From Atlanticothrix silvestris CENA357 (GTDB lineage Bacteria > Cyanobacteriota > Cyanobacteriia > Cyanobacteriales > Nostocaceae): a stretch of 64,000 nt of DNA. Numbering within the stretch: position 1 is the stretch's first letter; each line of letters opens with the position of its first letter. Below are positions 17,081-26,983 of this stretch, piece after piece. The stretch is taken from positions 159,481 to 223,480 of the forward strand of contig NZ_JAECZB010000105.1 in assembly GCF_016056295.1 (NCBI RefSeq), given 5' to 3'. The notes under the pieces are model-generated. The model saw nothing but the letters and a program-made list of their open reading frames with translations, was not told where the DNA came from and ran no database searches. Both the position numbers and the translations under genes were made by a program.

Positions 17081-17923
17081 ATGAAATTTATCGGCATTGA
17101 TTTAGGCTGGAAATCTCAACCTAGCGGCTTGTGTTGCTTAGAATTCATCGACGGAAAGCTGCAATTACTTGATATAGACCGAGAAGATGCTATTGCAGAC
17201 ATCCTCACCTGGATTGATCAACGCGTACAACAGGATGAACCAGCCATTATTGGTGTAGATGCACCCACCCTCATCCCCAACGCTACCGGGAGTCGCCTAC
17301 CTGACAAACTCACTCACAAGTACTTTGGCAAATATCATGCTGGCTGCTATCCAGCCAACCAAAACTTACCTTTTGCAGAACGCACTATCAACTTTGGCTT
17401 AGAACTAGAATCGCGTGGTTTTATACATGCACCTACTATTGATCCCCAAAAAATTGGTAGATATCAAATAGAAGTTTTTCCCCACCCAGCAATAGTTAAT
17501 TTATTTAATTTAGAACGCATTCTCAAATACAAAAAAGGACGCATCAATGAGCGTCGCTTAGAATTAATTAAACTCTACAATTATATTCTTGATATCCTTC
17601 CCTCTCTTTCTCCTCCTCTGCGTCTCCCTTCGGGTTCACCAGTCGCCTGCGGAGGAGCCAGTGCGGTCTTGGGGGTTTCCCCCATGAGCAACTGGCATTG
17701 GAAACCCTCCCGCAGCGCTGGTTCACTGCGCCTCTGCGGTTCATTTCCTTCCGAAATCCCCACCACTGGGGCAGCCCTCAAAGCAACCGAAGATAAACTA
17801 GATAGCTTGATTTGCGCTTATGTCGCAGCACACTGGTGGTATTGGGGAGAACAGCGCAATTTAGTACTAGGCGATCGCACTACTGGCTACATTGTCATTC
17901 CTGCAAAAATGGGGCTAGAGTAA
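17081..17923 (+). CDS. DUF429 domain protein with in-frame repeat insertion
   Basis: RNase H-like DUF429 family protein of unknown function (280 residues): FIGIDLGWKSQPSGLCCLE, AIIGVDAPTLIPN, then the C-terminal ALKATEDKLDSLICAYVAAHWWYWG. Between LYNYILDILPSL and PTTGAALKATED lies about 45 residues of non-homologous sequence (PSGSPVACGGASAVLGV, SAGSLRLCGSFP) encoded by dispersed repeats at about 17610-17750. The frame stays open, so a longer protein may be made, but function could be compromised. Start ATG 17081, divergent from menB. Confidence 0.85.
   Translation: MKFIGIDLGWKSQPSGLCCLEFIDGKLQLLDIDREDAIADILTWIDQRVQQDEPAIIGVDAPTLIPNATGSRLPDKLTHKYFGKYHAGCYPANQNLPFAERTINFGLELESRGFIHAPTIDPQKIGRYQIEVFPHPAIVNLFNLERILKYKKGRINERRLELIKLYNYILDILPSLSPPLRLPSGSPVACGGASAVLGVSPMSNWHWKPSRSAGSLRLCGSFPSEIPTTGAALKATEDKLDSLICAYVAAHWWYWGEQRNLVLGDRTTGYIVIPAKMGLE
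17610..17750. repeat. Nested dispersed repeats inside the DUF429 gene
   Basis: An outer CCTCTGCG...CCTCTGCGGTTCATT element is split by an inner CCTTCGGGTT/CGCCTGCGGAGG ... AAACCCTCCCGCAGCGCTGG element, which itself carries an extra GGTCTTGGGGGTTTCCCCC stem. A close relative of the inner element lies at 59940-60020. CCTCTGCG occurs at 17615-17622 and 17731-17738. Confidence 0.75.
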
Positions 17924-17950
17924 TTTCTAGCCCCTAGTCTATTTGGGGTG

Positions 17951-18007
17951 TGCGAGCCAGTTGTCAGTTGTTTGATTCACTGACTACTAACCACTGACCA
18001 CTGACAA
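17951..18007. repeat. Short tandem repeats (ACTGACx)
   Basis: CAGTTGTCAGTTGT and ACTGACTACTAACCACTGAC units between the convergent DUF429 and glgP genes. Confidence 0.65.
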
Positions 18008-18033
18008 AACTCTATCCCTTGTGGGTAAAGTTT

Positions 18034-20598
18034 TTATTCTGCCCAGGCAATCAATCTTGGCTCATAAGGACTAGACAAGTATTGGTGTCTTGGCAATACG
18101 CGCAAAGACAAGCCTTGCAAACCGGAGGTGGTGTAGGTGATGTTGGCTGTGTAAATACTCAATTGTTGTGTATCTTGTCCTTGGTAATCCATCACTACTG
18201 GTGTAGCGTTGACGATTTCACCATTGGCATCGATCGTACCTTGATAGAGTTCTACTTGCACATCATCATTTATCAAAGTTGACAAGTCAATTTTGGCTTT
18301 GACAGCAACGGTTTGGTTAACTTCGATATCCGCAGGTGCCGATACATCAATATCTTTAATTTTGATGTTGAACCAGTCTTCGCTGAGTTTTGCTTTCCAA
18401 GCAGCTAATTCTTTGACTGGGGCATAGTTATCGGTTGTCAGGATATGATAGCGATCGCTGGCTGGAAAATAAGCCCGTTGGGCATATTCTCGCACCATCC
18501 GTGCTGTATTAAAGAACGGACAATTTAACCGGATGGCATCTTTCATTTTGGCAACCCATGATCGGGGTAAGCCATCGGCATCCCGGTGGTCATAGAACAG
18601 GGGTACAACTTCCTTTTCTAATAACTCGTAGAGGGCGTTAGCTTCTACCTCGTCCTGATAATTGGGGTCGTCGTAGTTTTCACCGTGTCCAATTGCCCAA
18701 CCTGTGCGGACATAATCAGCTTCATCCCACCAGCCATCTAGGACGCTTAAATTGGGCAATCCATTCATTGCGGCTTTCATACCACTAGTCCCAGAGGCTT
18801 CTCGTGGACGGCGCGGCGTATTTAACCAGATATCACAACCCGCTACCATCAACCGGGCGATGTGAATGTCATAGTTGGGAACGAACACCACTTGTTTTTG
18901 TAAATTTTGTTCGTCGATAAAGTGATTGATGTCGCGGATTAGTTCTTTACCAGGAATATCCTTGGGATGTGCTTTACCAGCAATCACAAACTGCACTTTC
19001 CGGTTTTTGTTGGCTAACAAAATCCGCTTAATGCGTTCTAAATCACGCATCCAGAGAGTGGCGCGTTTGTAAGTGGCAAAACGACGGGCAAAACCAATGG
19101 TCAAAACGTTGGGATCAAGAACTTCTTGAGCTTGGCCAATCTCTGAGGCCGAAGCGCCGCGATCGCGTAAATGCTTGACTAAATGATCCCGCACATACAA
19201 AATCATGTCTAAGCGGCAGCGTTCGTGATTGCGCCATAATTCTTCATCGGGAATTGCATCCATCCGATCCCACAACTGGTTATCTGGTGGTACTGAAGAC
19301 CAGTTTGGCCCTAGGTAGCGATCGTACAGTTCTTGAGTCGATTTAGCGACACAGCTACGGGCATGGACACCGTTGGTAATGGCTGCAATTGGTACTTCTT
19401 CGACTGGAACTTTTTTCCACAAACCCTGAAACATCTGCCGCGACACCACACCGTGCAGTTGGGCTACACCGTTAGAAAATGTCGCCATCTTCAGAGCCAG
19501 TACCGCCATACTAAAAGGTGCGGATAAATCACCAGTATTCTCACGCCCCAGTCCTAAAAATTGCTCTTTGGGCAAATCAAAGATTTCTGCATAATATCCC
19601 AGGTAATGCAAAACTTTGTCGGGAGCGAACAAGTCAATTCCCGCTGGTACTGGTGTATGGGTAGTAAAGATATTGCTAGAAGCTACTACCTGTCTAGCTT
19701 GGGCATAATCCAGTCCCTCTTCTTGCATCAAAACACGGATGCGTTCTAAAGCCGAGAACCCCGCGTGACCTTCATTCATGTGATAGGCGGTGACTTTATA
19801 TCCCAACGCCTTCAGCATTTGTACACCACCAATCCCCAGCATAATTTCCTGGTGGATACGCATATCGATATCACCACCGTATAGCTGGTCTGTGATGTCG
19901 TGGTCGTAAGAATTGTTGGGTTCAATATTGGTGTCTAGCATGTATAGAGGCACAGTGCCAACTTGTACACGCCAAACTCTGGCATACACCTTACGTCCTG
20001 GATAATCTACTGCAATCCGTAGTTCCGAACCATCAGGGTTGCGCTCCAGGTGTAGAGGCATATTATAAAAATCGTTGATTTGGTAGCGTTCTTGCTGCCA
20101 GCCATCAGCGTTGAGGTACTGAGCAAAGTAGCCTTGCTGATACAATAAGCCGACACCAACAAGAGGTAGCCCCAAATCACTAGCAGATTTGAGGTGATCC
20201 CCTGCGAGAACACCCAAACCTCCAGAATAGATAGGTAAACAATCTACAAGTCCAAATTCAGCCGAAAAATAAGCATAGCATTCTTTTGGCTGTTGGCTGC
20301 GTTGCTTTTGATACCAAGTGCGCTCTTGCAAATAATCTTCTAACTGACGGTTAGCTCGATCCATTTGCGCTAGAAAACCTTCATCTTCGACAACTTCTAA
20401 AAGTCGTCCTTGACTGATAGTACCCAGCATCAACACCGGATTGTGATGGCTAGACTCCCACAGGTCGGGGTCTAAGCGTCGAAATAAATCTTTAGACTCA
20501 ACGTTCCAATCCCAGTGCAGGTTATATGCCAGCCGCCGCAGTGGTTCGAGTCGCGGCGGTAGTGAAGGAGAGACGTTGAATGTGCGAATTGGCTGCAT
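18034..20598 (-). CDS. glgP: Alpha-glucan (glycogen) phosphorylase
   Basis: GT35 enzyme that releases glucose-1-phosphate from glycogen. The 854 residues include the N-terminal DUF3417-type region (RRLAYNLHWDWN) found in the short glucan phosphorylase subfamily rather than the classic ~840-residue GlgP type. Motifs include FSAEFGLVDCLPIYSGGLGVLAGDH, THTPVPAGID, ITNGVHARSC and the PLP/phosphate region EASGTSGMKAAMNG. The last ~100 residues form a beta-rich extension (DIDVSAPADIEVNQTVAVKA). It stands alone, with an 18-bp hairpin about 150 bases upstream. Confidence 0.96.
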   Translation of the reverse strand: MQPIRTFNVSPSLPPRLEPLRRLAYNLHWDWNVESKDLFRRLDPDLWESSHHNPVLMLGTISQGRLLEVVEDEGFLAQMDRANRQLEDYLQERTWYQKQRSQQPKECYAYFSAEFGLVDCLPIYSGGLGVLAGDHLKSASDLGLPLVGVGLLYQQGYFAQYLNADGWQQERYQINDFYNMPLHLERNPDGSELRIAVDYPGRKVYARVWRVQVGTVPLYMLDTNIEPNNSYDHDITDQLYGGDIDMRIHQEIMLGIGGVQMLKALGYKVTAYHMNEGHAGFSALERIRVLMQEEGLDYAQARQVVASSNIFTTHTPVPAGIDLFAPDKVLHYLGYYAEIFDLPKEQFLGLGRENTGDLSAPFSMAVLALKMATFSNGVAQLHGVVSRQMFQGLWKKVPVEEVPIAAITNGVHARSCVAKSTQELYDRYLGPNWSSVPPDNQLWDRMDAIPDEELWRNHERCRLDMILYVRDHLVKHLRDRGASASEIGQAQEVLDPNVLTIGFARRFATYKRATLWMRDLERIKRILLANKNRKVQFVIAGKAHPKDIPGKELIRDINHFIDEQNLQKQVVFVPNYDIHIARLMVAGCDIWLNTPRRPREASGTSGMKAAMNGLPNLSVLDGWWDEADYVRTGWAIGHGENYDDPNYQDEVEANALYELLEKEVVPLFYDHRDADGLPRSWVAKMKDAIRLNCPFFNTARMVREYAQRAYFPASDRYHILTTDNYAPVKELAAWKAKLSEDWFNIKIKDIDVSAPADIEVNQTVAVKAKIDLSTLINDDVQVELYQGTIDANGEIVNATPVVMDYQGQDTQQLSIYTANITYTTSGLQGLSLRVLPRHQYLSSPYEPRLIAWAE

Positions 20599-21038
20599 AG
20601 GTTGGCAAAACTCCTAGTTTTAGCTATGGCTATTGTTTACTGTCTTTCCCCAATGTTGCCAATTCTTGATACTGTGTTTGTGAAAATACGGTGACTTTGT
20701 TAAGCATTGAGAATTATTCTTTCCCTCGCTGCTAAAGTTTACACCAAGGATATGTCTAAGTCTATGCGTTATCCTTAGACATATCCTTGGTATATTAAAA
20801 TTTAACTATTTGCTGATATTTAAGATTTCAATACATAATTAGGGTTGAATTAGAAAATATTTATATTTATTTTATATTTACCCTGCTAGATATTGGCGAA
20901 ACACGGTCAATGTCTCCAACATCATGTCATGTTATGTGCAGGTAAAACCACATATAGCAATCCGATTTGATTTGAAGAACTTGTTTACGTAGGGAGGGAA
21001 TAAAAAACAAAAAATAAGGGAGATAGAGATATATTGAG
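20599..21038. other. Intergenic upstream of glgP, no gene
   Basis: AT-rich region between glgP and the MITE at 21039; holds the hairpin at 20744-20792 and presumably the glgP promoter. No credible ORF. Confidence 0.5.
20744..20792. repeat. Perfect 18-bp inverted repeat upstream of glgP
   Basis: Arms 20744-20761 and 20775-20792 (ACCAAGGATATGTCTAAG and its exact complement) with a 13-base loop. The position, 146-194 bases before the glgP start, fits either a 5'-leader structure or the terminator of something unseen; there is no strong U-run. Confidence 0.8.
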
Positions 21039-21191
21039 GGGAGCATCCCACTTTTTCAATAAATACCCTAGAAGGGTATTGCTACACGAACAAAGCCTGC
21101 GTTCGCGTAGCGTTCCAAAAGGAAAGGCAGGCTTCGTATTTGTAGCCCCAGGCTTATAGCCTGTGGGCATTTTAAAAACTGGGATGCACCC
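21039..21191. mobile_element. MITE-like element, 153 bp
   Basis: Terminal inverted repeats of 18 bp with two mismatches: GGGAGCATCCCACTTTTT at 21039-21056 and its partner at 21174-21191. No transposase is encoded; the interior contains a GCCTGCGTTCGCGTAGCG palindrome-type repeat. It abuts directly on the histidine-kinase remnant. Confidence 0.8.
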
Positions 21192-21690
21192 AATTGAGTG
21201 CAATCCTGCTCCACTGAATTTGGAGCTATTTTGTAGAGAGCTAATTGAAGAATTTTCTGCTGTTCAAACTACCGGGCATCAGATTGTTTTTATCTGTCAG
21301 AGCCATAATACAGAAGCTTTGATGGATGAACAGCTTCTACATTATATGTTTATAAATATACTTTCAAATGCCGTTAAATATTCTCCCAGTGGTGGAACTA
21401 TTTTATTTGATTTAACCTGTGACCCAGTTGCAGGTGTATCAATTTTTTGTATTCAAGATCAAGGTATTGGCATTCCTGAAACAGATCAAACTCGGCTTTT
21501 TGAGTCATTTTATCGAGCTTCTAATGTCCAGTCAATTCAGGGAACAGGACTAGGATTAGTCATTGTCAGGCGTTGTGTTGAAGCTCACAATGGTCAAATT
21601 AGTGTGGTCAGTCAAATTGCAGTCGGTACTACCGTTACAATAGTTCTGCCATTAAATTCTGAACCGTTATTAAATGCAACTATTGATTAG
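21192..21690 (+). pseudogene. Histidine kinase C-terminal remnant
   Basis: Only the tail of the dimerisation region and the ATPase domain remain: N box MFINILSNAVKYSPSG, G1 box IQDQGIGIPETDQ, F box LFESFYRA, G2 box GTGLGLVIVRRCVEAHNG. The sensory region and the HisKA phospho-accepting His are missing. The frame begins exactly at the right end of the MITE (MHPIE... partly encoded by it), and no 5' part is found upstream. Probably a dead gene truncated by insertion or recombination; as a free ATPase domain it would lack its own phosphoacceptor. It overlaps the convergent DUF3769 gene by 4 bases. Confidence 0.8.
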
Positions 21691-24239
21691 TTCTCTTGTC
21701 GCACACCACCTACAACTGGTCTAACATCAGAAAATGGATCAGTACCGCCAGCCCAGTTAAAATCACTAATCCGGATGCTGATGCCACCTAATTCCAGTAC
21801 TGGATTGTAACGCAAGGTGAGACCATAAGTGCGGCGGCTATATTCCACAAAGTAATCGGTACTACTTTCTTCACCTGTATCCAAGTTAATTGATGTTTGA
21901 AAGCCTAAGCGTAATGGCCCGTAAATTTGTTGTGAGATTCCGCCACTCAAGACTCGATTATCTACAGAACGGTCAAACAAAAAGGGCGATAACCCGCTAT
22001 TTATACCTTGATAATAAATAACATTAAAAGCGGTGTAGTCTAAAAAGGGGCGAGAAAAATTTCCTACCTGCCCTACTAAACCAACTCTACCAGTCAGGGT
22101 GCTTTGGTTATCACCATTGGTGTAGTAACTAGTAGTACCTGTAACGCCAGCGATCGCTTGTAAGTAAGGAACCACTGGGTTGGGTGTGTATCTTAATCCT
22201 TCGGTAGCTGTGGGTGGTAATGGTTTACCTTGCCACAACAATAGACCAGTACTGAGGTCAGCGCTGGCTTGTAAACGACCTAATGAGATGCGATCGTTTT
22301 CTCGGTTTACTTCTAGTAAGTCTTGGCGGTCGGTGTTGGCGTTGATGTATTGAGCGCCTGCTTGATAGCTGAGGTTAACACCACTTTTACCTAAAGGAAT
22401 CACCGGAGAAAGAATAACACCACCAAGGCTACTCTGGACGGTTTGAAAACCCAGAGTCCCGTTATAAAGGCGATCGCGGTAGCTATATTCTAAATTCAAG
22501 ATGTGGGGATTGAGGTCGCCTAATTGTTGACGCAATCGCAAACTCGCCCGCAAATTTTCGTCCAGCTTGTCCAAATTAAAACTGGTTAATTCTCCGGAAC
22601 CTTGGAGTGAAGCTTGTGGACTCAAAACAGCATTTAGTTTGGTCTTCACGCCAAACAGTGAAGCTATATCACTTGCACCTTCTTGTACAGCTTTTTGCAC
22701 GAACAACTGGGGTGTGACTGTCCAGGTTGCCTGTTCTGTATCTATTGGTGCAAAACCACGTTCCAAGAATAAACCACCCCGTTTATCGCCATCAAAACCA
22801 GGGGAGACTATTGCAGGTGTAACTTCTCTCTCCCGACGGTCAATAATTTGCTGATCCACAGGTATGGGGATAGTAACCCTTTGATCTAATACTAAACGCT
22901 GGCGTTGTGTCTGAATGCGGTCTACCAGCGGTGCTTCCCGCGTCATTGTTACTTTATCTGCTCGTAATTCTAGTTCTGGCGGCGAAAAAGGATCATTGGT
23001 CAACCGTACATCCCTTGCTTGCCAGCCTCGCGGGTAAAATTCAATTCGTGCAGCCTCAAATCGTACTCGCTTGACTACACCCCCTGCTTCTGGTGATGCG
23101 ATGTTTCTCGCATCTGCCCTACCACCCAACACAAAGTCAATACCTCCTGGACTGCTGACACCAGTAGTTGGCTGATTGGCTCGAATGCGATCGCTTGGAG
23201 GACGCTGGGGTACACCACCGGCTGTCACATCGTTGGGTAAAAAAGCAAAGTCTGTTTGAGCTGAGGGTATATTAATCTCCCCCCTACCATTTTCTAATTC
23301 TCCACTGTCTTGGACAAAGTTATAGGTAAAACGTTGTCCTCGTAATACCTGATCGCCCCTTGTCAAGGCTACATTACCTTCTCCAACGGCAATTAAATTG
23401 TCTAAATTTACTTGCAGGCGATCAGCATCTATGACTGCTCCATCAAAGCGCACTACTACATTACCTTGCGCTGTAACAATTCGCCGTTGTTCGTCATACT
23501 CCTGCTGATCTGATGTAACTTCTACAACTCTCACTCTTGCTGGTGGTGTGGTAGCAGGTGCAGTTTGTTGGGGAGTGGTAGCAGGTGGTGGTTGAGTTTG
23601 TTGGGGTGAATTAAATTCTATTGTGGAAGGCGTTGAAGATGTGTTTGTTGGGCTGCGAGACTTGAATTGTATAGTATTTTTTACTGGTTGAGAACTTGGT
23701 AAGTTATCAGCAGTAGATACAGAAAGATTGATTTTTCCGGGAACCTGTTGTGCTGTTGGAGCTAATTTTTCAGCTACAACTGGCGCTGTGGAAGGTAGTG
23801 AATCTCTACCATTTGTAAGGCTGGGGACAATAGGCAGATTTGAATTACTGCTGTTATTGGGATTAGACCCTTGAACCTGCTGCATGGGATAACCCACTAT
23901 CTGGGGTTGTCCCAAATTGGCGGCACTCCTAGAAGTGTTGACAGGAGAAAATTCTGGTGGGAAGGTCTCTGGAGAGTTAGGTACTACTGAGTTATCTTGA
24001 GCAGTTTCAGTGGTAGTTAGCACTCGCACAGAATTATTAGTCTGTCCCACACTTGGTGTTTGTGGCGTTTCCCGTTGTGTGTGGGATTTTTCTAAATTTT
24101 CTGAGGTACTACTGTCAGTATCTACGACTGAAAGAAACTGAATATCACTAGCAAATGAGAGGGAATTTGCAGTTTGTACAGGTTCGACGATGGGAAGCAG
24201 TGCGGGCGGTGGAACTGAATGCAGCATATCTGGGAACAA
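21687..24239 (-). CDS. LptD-like outer-membrane protein (DUF3769)
   Basis: Large 850-residue envelope protein. Residues 1-245 are Ser/Thr/Pro-rich and disordered, residues ~248-330 form an OstA/LptA-like beta-jellyroll (VEVTSDQQEYDEQRRIVTAQGNVVV, ADRLQVNLDNLIAVGEGNVALT), and the rest is a predicted beta-barrel with repeated aromatic strands, ending ISIRISDFNWAGG. This matches cyanobacterial DUF3769 proteins, considered counterparts of LptD, which inserts lipopolysaccharide in the outer membrane. The listed start is a TTG; ATG at 24227 is also possible. A signal peptide is not obvious, so the true start may differ. Confidence 0.85.
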   Translation of the reverse strand: MFPDMLHSVPPPALLPIVEPVQTANSLSFASDIQFLSVVDTDSSTSENLEKSHTQRETPQTPSVGQTNNSVRVLTTTETAQDNSVVPNSPETFPPEFSPVNTSRSAANLGQPQIVGYPMQQVQGSNPNNSSNSNLPIVPSLTNGRDSLPSTAPVVAEKLAPTAQQVPGKINLSVSTADNLPSSQPVKNTIQFKSRSPTNTSSTPSTIEFNSPQQTQPPPATTPQQTAPATTPPARVRVVEVTSDQQEYDEQRRIVTAQGNVVVRFDGAVIDADRLQVNLDNLIAVGEGNVALTRGDQVLRGQRFTYNFVQDSGELENGRGEINIPSAQTDFAFLPNDVTAGGVPQRPPSDRIRANQPTTGVSSPGGIDFVLGGRADARNIASPEAGGVVKRVRFEAARIEFYPRGWQARDVRLTNDPFSPPELELRADKVTMTREAPLVDRIQTQRQRLVLDQRVTIPIPVDQQIIDRREREVTPAIVSPGFDGDKRGGLFLERGFAPIDTEQATWTVTPQLFVQKAVQEGASDIASLFGVKTKLNAVLSPQASLQGSGELTSFNLDKLDENLRASLRLRQQLGDLNPHILNLEYSYRDRLYNGTLGFQTVQSSLGGVILSPVIPLGKSGVNLSYQAGAQYINANTDRQDLLEVNRENDRISLGRLQASADLSTGLLLWQGKPLPPTATEGLRYTPNPVVPYLQAIAGVTGTTSYYTNGDNQSTLTGRVGLVGQVGNFSRPFLDYTAFNVIYYQGINSGLSPFLFDRSVDNRVLSGGISQQIYGPLRLGFQTSINLDTGEESSTDYFVEYSRRTYGLTLRYNPVLELGGISIRISDFNWAGGTDPFSDVRPVVGGVRQEN

Positions 24240-24498
24240 TCAAGCTAGAAATAGCCAATTGATAGCCGGAAGGAGGAATTTACACTTTTAACCTTCCGAC
24301 TTTTGCTTTTTGCTTACATACAGCAAACCGCCCGGAAGAAAACACTGCGTTACAAAGAGAAGTCGCTTAAGCGAGTCTTTGAGGGTTACGAGCGCCGGAG
24401 AGATTACCTCCGTTGTAGCAACTGCCGTCCCGTTGAAACAAGTGTTCTTAAGTCTGGTGTTTTTCGCCCACCGGCAGTCGCGGATAATTATCAGGATA

Positions 24499-24615
24499 TT
24501 ACTCTAAATCCCGTCGTCCGGGGTTACGAGCTGGGTCATTCGACAAAAATCCGAAGATAAAGATACTCACGAAAAAGGCAACAACAATATAAACAGCGAT
24601 TTTTAAAGTCACCAT
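24499..24615 (-). CDS. psbI: Photosystem II reaction centre protein I
   Basis: The 38-residue product from ATG 24615, [20 protein letters not shown]..., contains the PsbI membrane helix and the conserved tail [18 protein letters not shown]. PsbI is a single-span subunit next to D1 that aids assembly of the PSII core. The longer open frame to 24834 is not coding; only this part is conserved. Confidence 0.97.
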   Translation of the reverse strand: MVTLKIAVYIVVAFFVSIFIFGFLSNDPARNPGRRDLE

Positions 24616-24959
24616 AGAAATATCTCCAAGGGTTATGAGAAAGAGAGCTTTATCTCTCGGTATCTGCGATGCAGAAAAAGATAGCTCCTTTATATTACCC
24701 AAATCTCGTCCCTTTTTCAGATGACTCTGATGGGAAGTGGAGAACCTTCTTGCTACAGGGTAATCACAGAATAACCCTTCTGCTGCAAAGACGCTAGTCC
24801 TGTATTTGTTAAGACAGTGCTGCGCTTTAAGCAAGTTGGGCTGCTTTGGTTTGTCTGAATCTTAATAGATGCACCTCAGAAAGTAATTTTTAGCTATTTA
24901 ATTTGGTGACGTGTCACTAACAGCAAAAGTTTCCAGTCGCAGCCACTTGTTAATGTTTT
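24616..24959. other. psbI upstream region, no gene
   Basis: Holds the psbI promoter/leader; AAGGAGATTT-like purine stretch occurs just before the start on the minus strand (TTGGAGATATTTCT). No other feature recognised. Confidence 0.45.
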
Positions 24960-25655
24960 TTAGTCAGCAGATGTGACTAAATCCTTGGCAATCCGGCTTT
25001 TGACTATTCGCACAGGCGCACCTACAGCAATAGAGAAGGGAGGAATATCTTTATTGACAACTGCTCCTGCGCCAATAACACTGCCTTGTCCGATAGTCAC
25101 ACCATCTAATACTGTCACTCCATGCCCTAACCAACAGTCATCTTCAATTACAATGCCCTTGCGAGTAACACCTTGATATTTGATTGGCTTTAGTGGATCT
25201 GTAAAATTATGGTGATTGGCATATATTCCAGAATGGGCTGCTATCATGCAGCGTTTACCAATTTTAATGTTTCCAGGCCCAGCAATACAGACATCAGGCC
25301 CAATAAAAGCTTCTTCACTAATTTGTATGTAAGTGTCTTCCATACACCCAATATCGACGTTACGCTCAATGGCAACTCCATTGCCTAGATGAACTCGATT
25401 ATTTGGGTGTCCTTTAGCATCAATACGCACACCTTTAAAAAGGTATACTCCTTTGCCCATTTCAATACAGTCAGTGCCCATAAATTCAACACCATTTTGA
25501 ATATAAACTGGGCTGCTCATCTGAGCAAAAATTATGCGATACACCAAATTTCGCAACTTTGGGCCTAGAGCGATGGTAGGAATATCTCCTAATAAAGTAA
25601 CTACTAATAGTTCTTGGAGGCGCTGCCATGTTGAGGAGTATTGTTTGTTATTCAT
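24960..25655 (-). CDS. Hexapeptide-repeat acyltransferase
   Basis: 231-residue left-handed beta-helix transferase with many isoleucine-patch hexapeptides (GVAIERNVDIGCM, VCIAGPGNIKIGKRCM, GVTVLDGVTIGQGSVIGAGAVV). The active-site region is IAAHSGIYANHHNF, and the acceptor-loop region is EDDCWLGHGV. It resembles WcaF/maltose O-acetyltransferase-type enzymes acting on sugars of capsule or O-chain, but the acceptor is unknown. It stands alone with ATG 25655. Confidence 0.88.
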   Translation of the reverse strand: MNNKQYSSTWQRLQELLVVTLLGDIPTIALGPKLRNLVYRIIFAQMSSPVYIQNGVEFMGTDCIEMGKGVYLFKGVRIDAKGHPNNRVHLGNGVAIERNVDIGCMEDTYIQISEEAFIGPDVCIAGPGNIKIGKRCMIAAHSGIYANHHNFTDPLKPIKYQGVTRKGIVIEDDCWLGHGVTVLDGVTIGQGSVIGAGAVVNKDIPPFSIAVGAPVRIVKSRIAKDLVTSAD

Positions 25656-26983
25656 GGCTGAATATATCTCAAATAAATTGTTGTTGACAGTATTGAAGGT
25701 TTGTTGGGGATGTATCCTATCTTCTGGCAGTAGTGCTTATCCCGTACATTGATCAAATTCAGAATTTAGTTTGCAAAAAAAGGCAAGAAGCTGCATTCAA
25801 TTTTCGTAATTGAGATACACAACAATTACTTAATTTCCTGTATATCAATTGTCTGAGTTAATCAAAATATCCCATTATTTCAATATCAAAATAAAGATAC
25901 TGATCTTTTATAGGATGATTTTCCAAGCCAATACTCAGTTAATTACAGCGTCTATCCTCGGAATATAAAAATTGTCAAATTGGGTGTTACAGACAAGATG
26001 ATATGAATAGCTGGATACACTGCCAATACAGTTGTTGAGCTTCACTTCAAGCTATTTCTTGCCAAGAAATTTTAGTTTTTTCTTATTCAAAAACCCAAAT
26101 TCACAAATTATTTCTACATTCCTACATTCTTTATGGCAAATATCAAATTTTGAGGATATTTTTTTTATCCATCAAAATGTAATTATTGTTGAATTGCTTG
26201 TGGTATTTTACCTAAATACAACTCTATTAGGGTGGAGTATCACCAACTTCAGCCATTACATTAAAATTCACCATCGGTGCAAACAAGTAAGCACTTCCCC
26301 GACTGCGATGACGATTTTCTTGCAACGAATTTCTAGAGTATGCTGCTCTAATCATGTTGCACACCGATGATTTACATGCCAACCATATCACGATAACAAC
26401 TACATGAATGGCTTTTAATAATAGTTGTTTATAAGAATAACACATTTTATTTTTAGCGGATCACTCTGAAGAAGTAAGTTTATTTATATATAAAATTTGC
26501 TATTAAACCAACATTATTACTTGTGCAATCATCATTGTCAAATATTTTTATGTAGGTGCTAAAAAATATACATTGCCAAATTTAAAAATGGCAAAATTTA
26601 TGTCCATTGATATATATATCAAATCAGGCGATCGCCTAATAAATCAAGGATAAGCACAACTGATAATTTAGATCATGCTATAGGTTCATACGTCCGGAAG
26701 TTATTCAAGTTAGTTGAAATATTAAACGAATTATTTTCTACACAACTGCGCTAAGATGAAAATGATATCTGCGATACTTTTTACAACTTAAGTTCTCAAA
26801 TAACCAAAATTAAAAGTTTTTCTTTATTACCCATACTCCAAAATTTGTCAATCACCCGATCAGGTGATCCAAATGGGTGATGTGTTATGGCAGTTACTTA
26901 TTATAAATTGTGGACAAAATCTAGATCAACAACAAACTAATACACAAAGGCATCATTGTTAACTCACACACTTGGTTAAAATT
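25656..26983. other. 1.3-kb intergenic region, no accepted gene
   Basis: Very AT-rich. Open frames at 26032-26370 (+) and 26227-26445 (-) look composition-driven. A short palindrome ATCACC-CGATCA-GGTGAT lies near 26850-26870 with a further GGGTGAT copy just downstream, a possible operator for the gene at 26984. No tRNA seen. Confidence 0.5.

Noticed and set aside
24616..24834. N-terminal extension of psbI
   Set aside because: Only the last 38 residues match PsbI; the upstream frame is not conserved.
26032..26445. Overlapping frames on both strands
   Set aside because: Low-complexity AT-rich DNA; no conserved motif, no start context.
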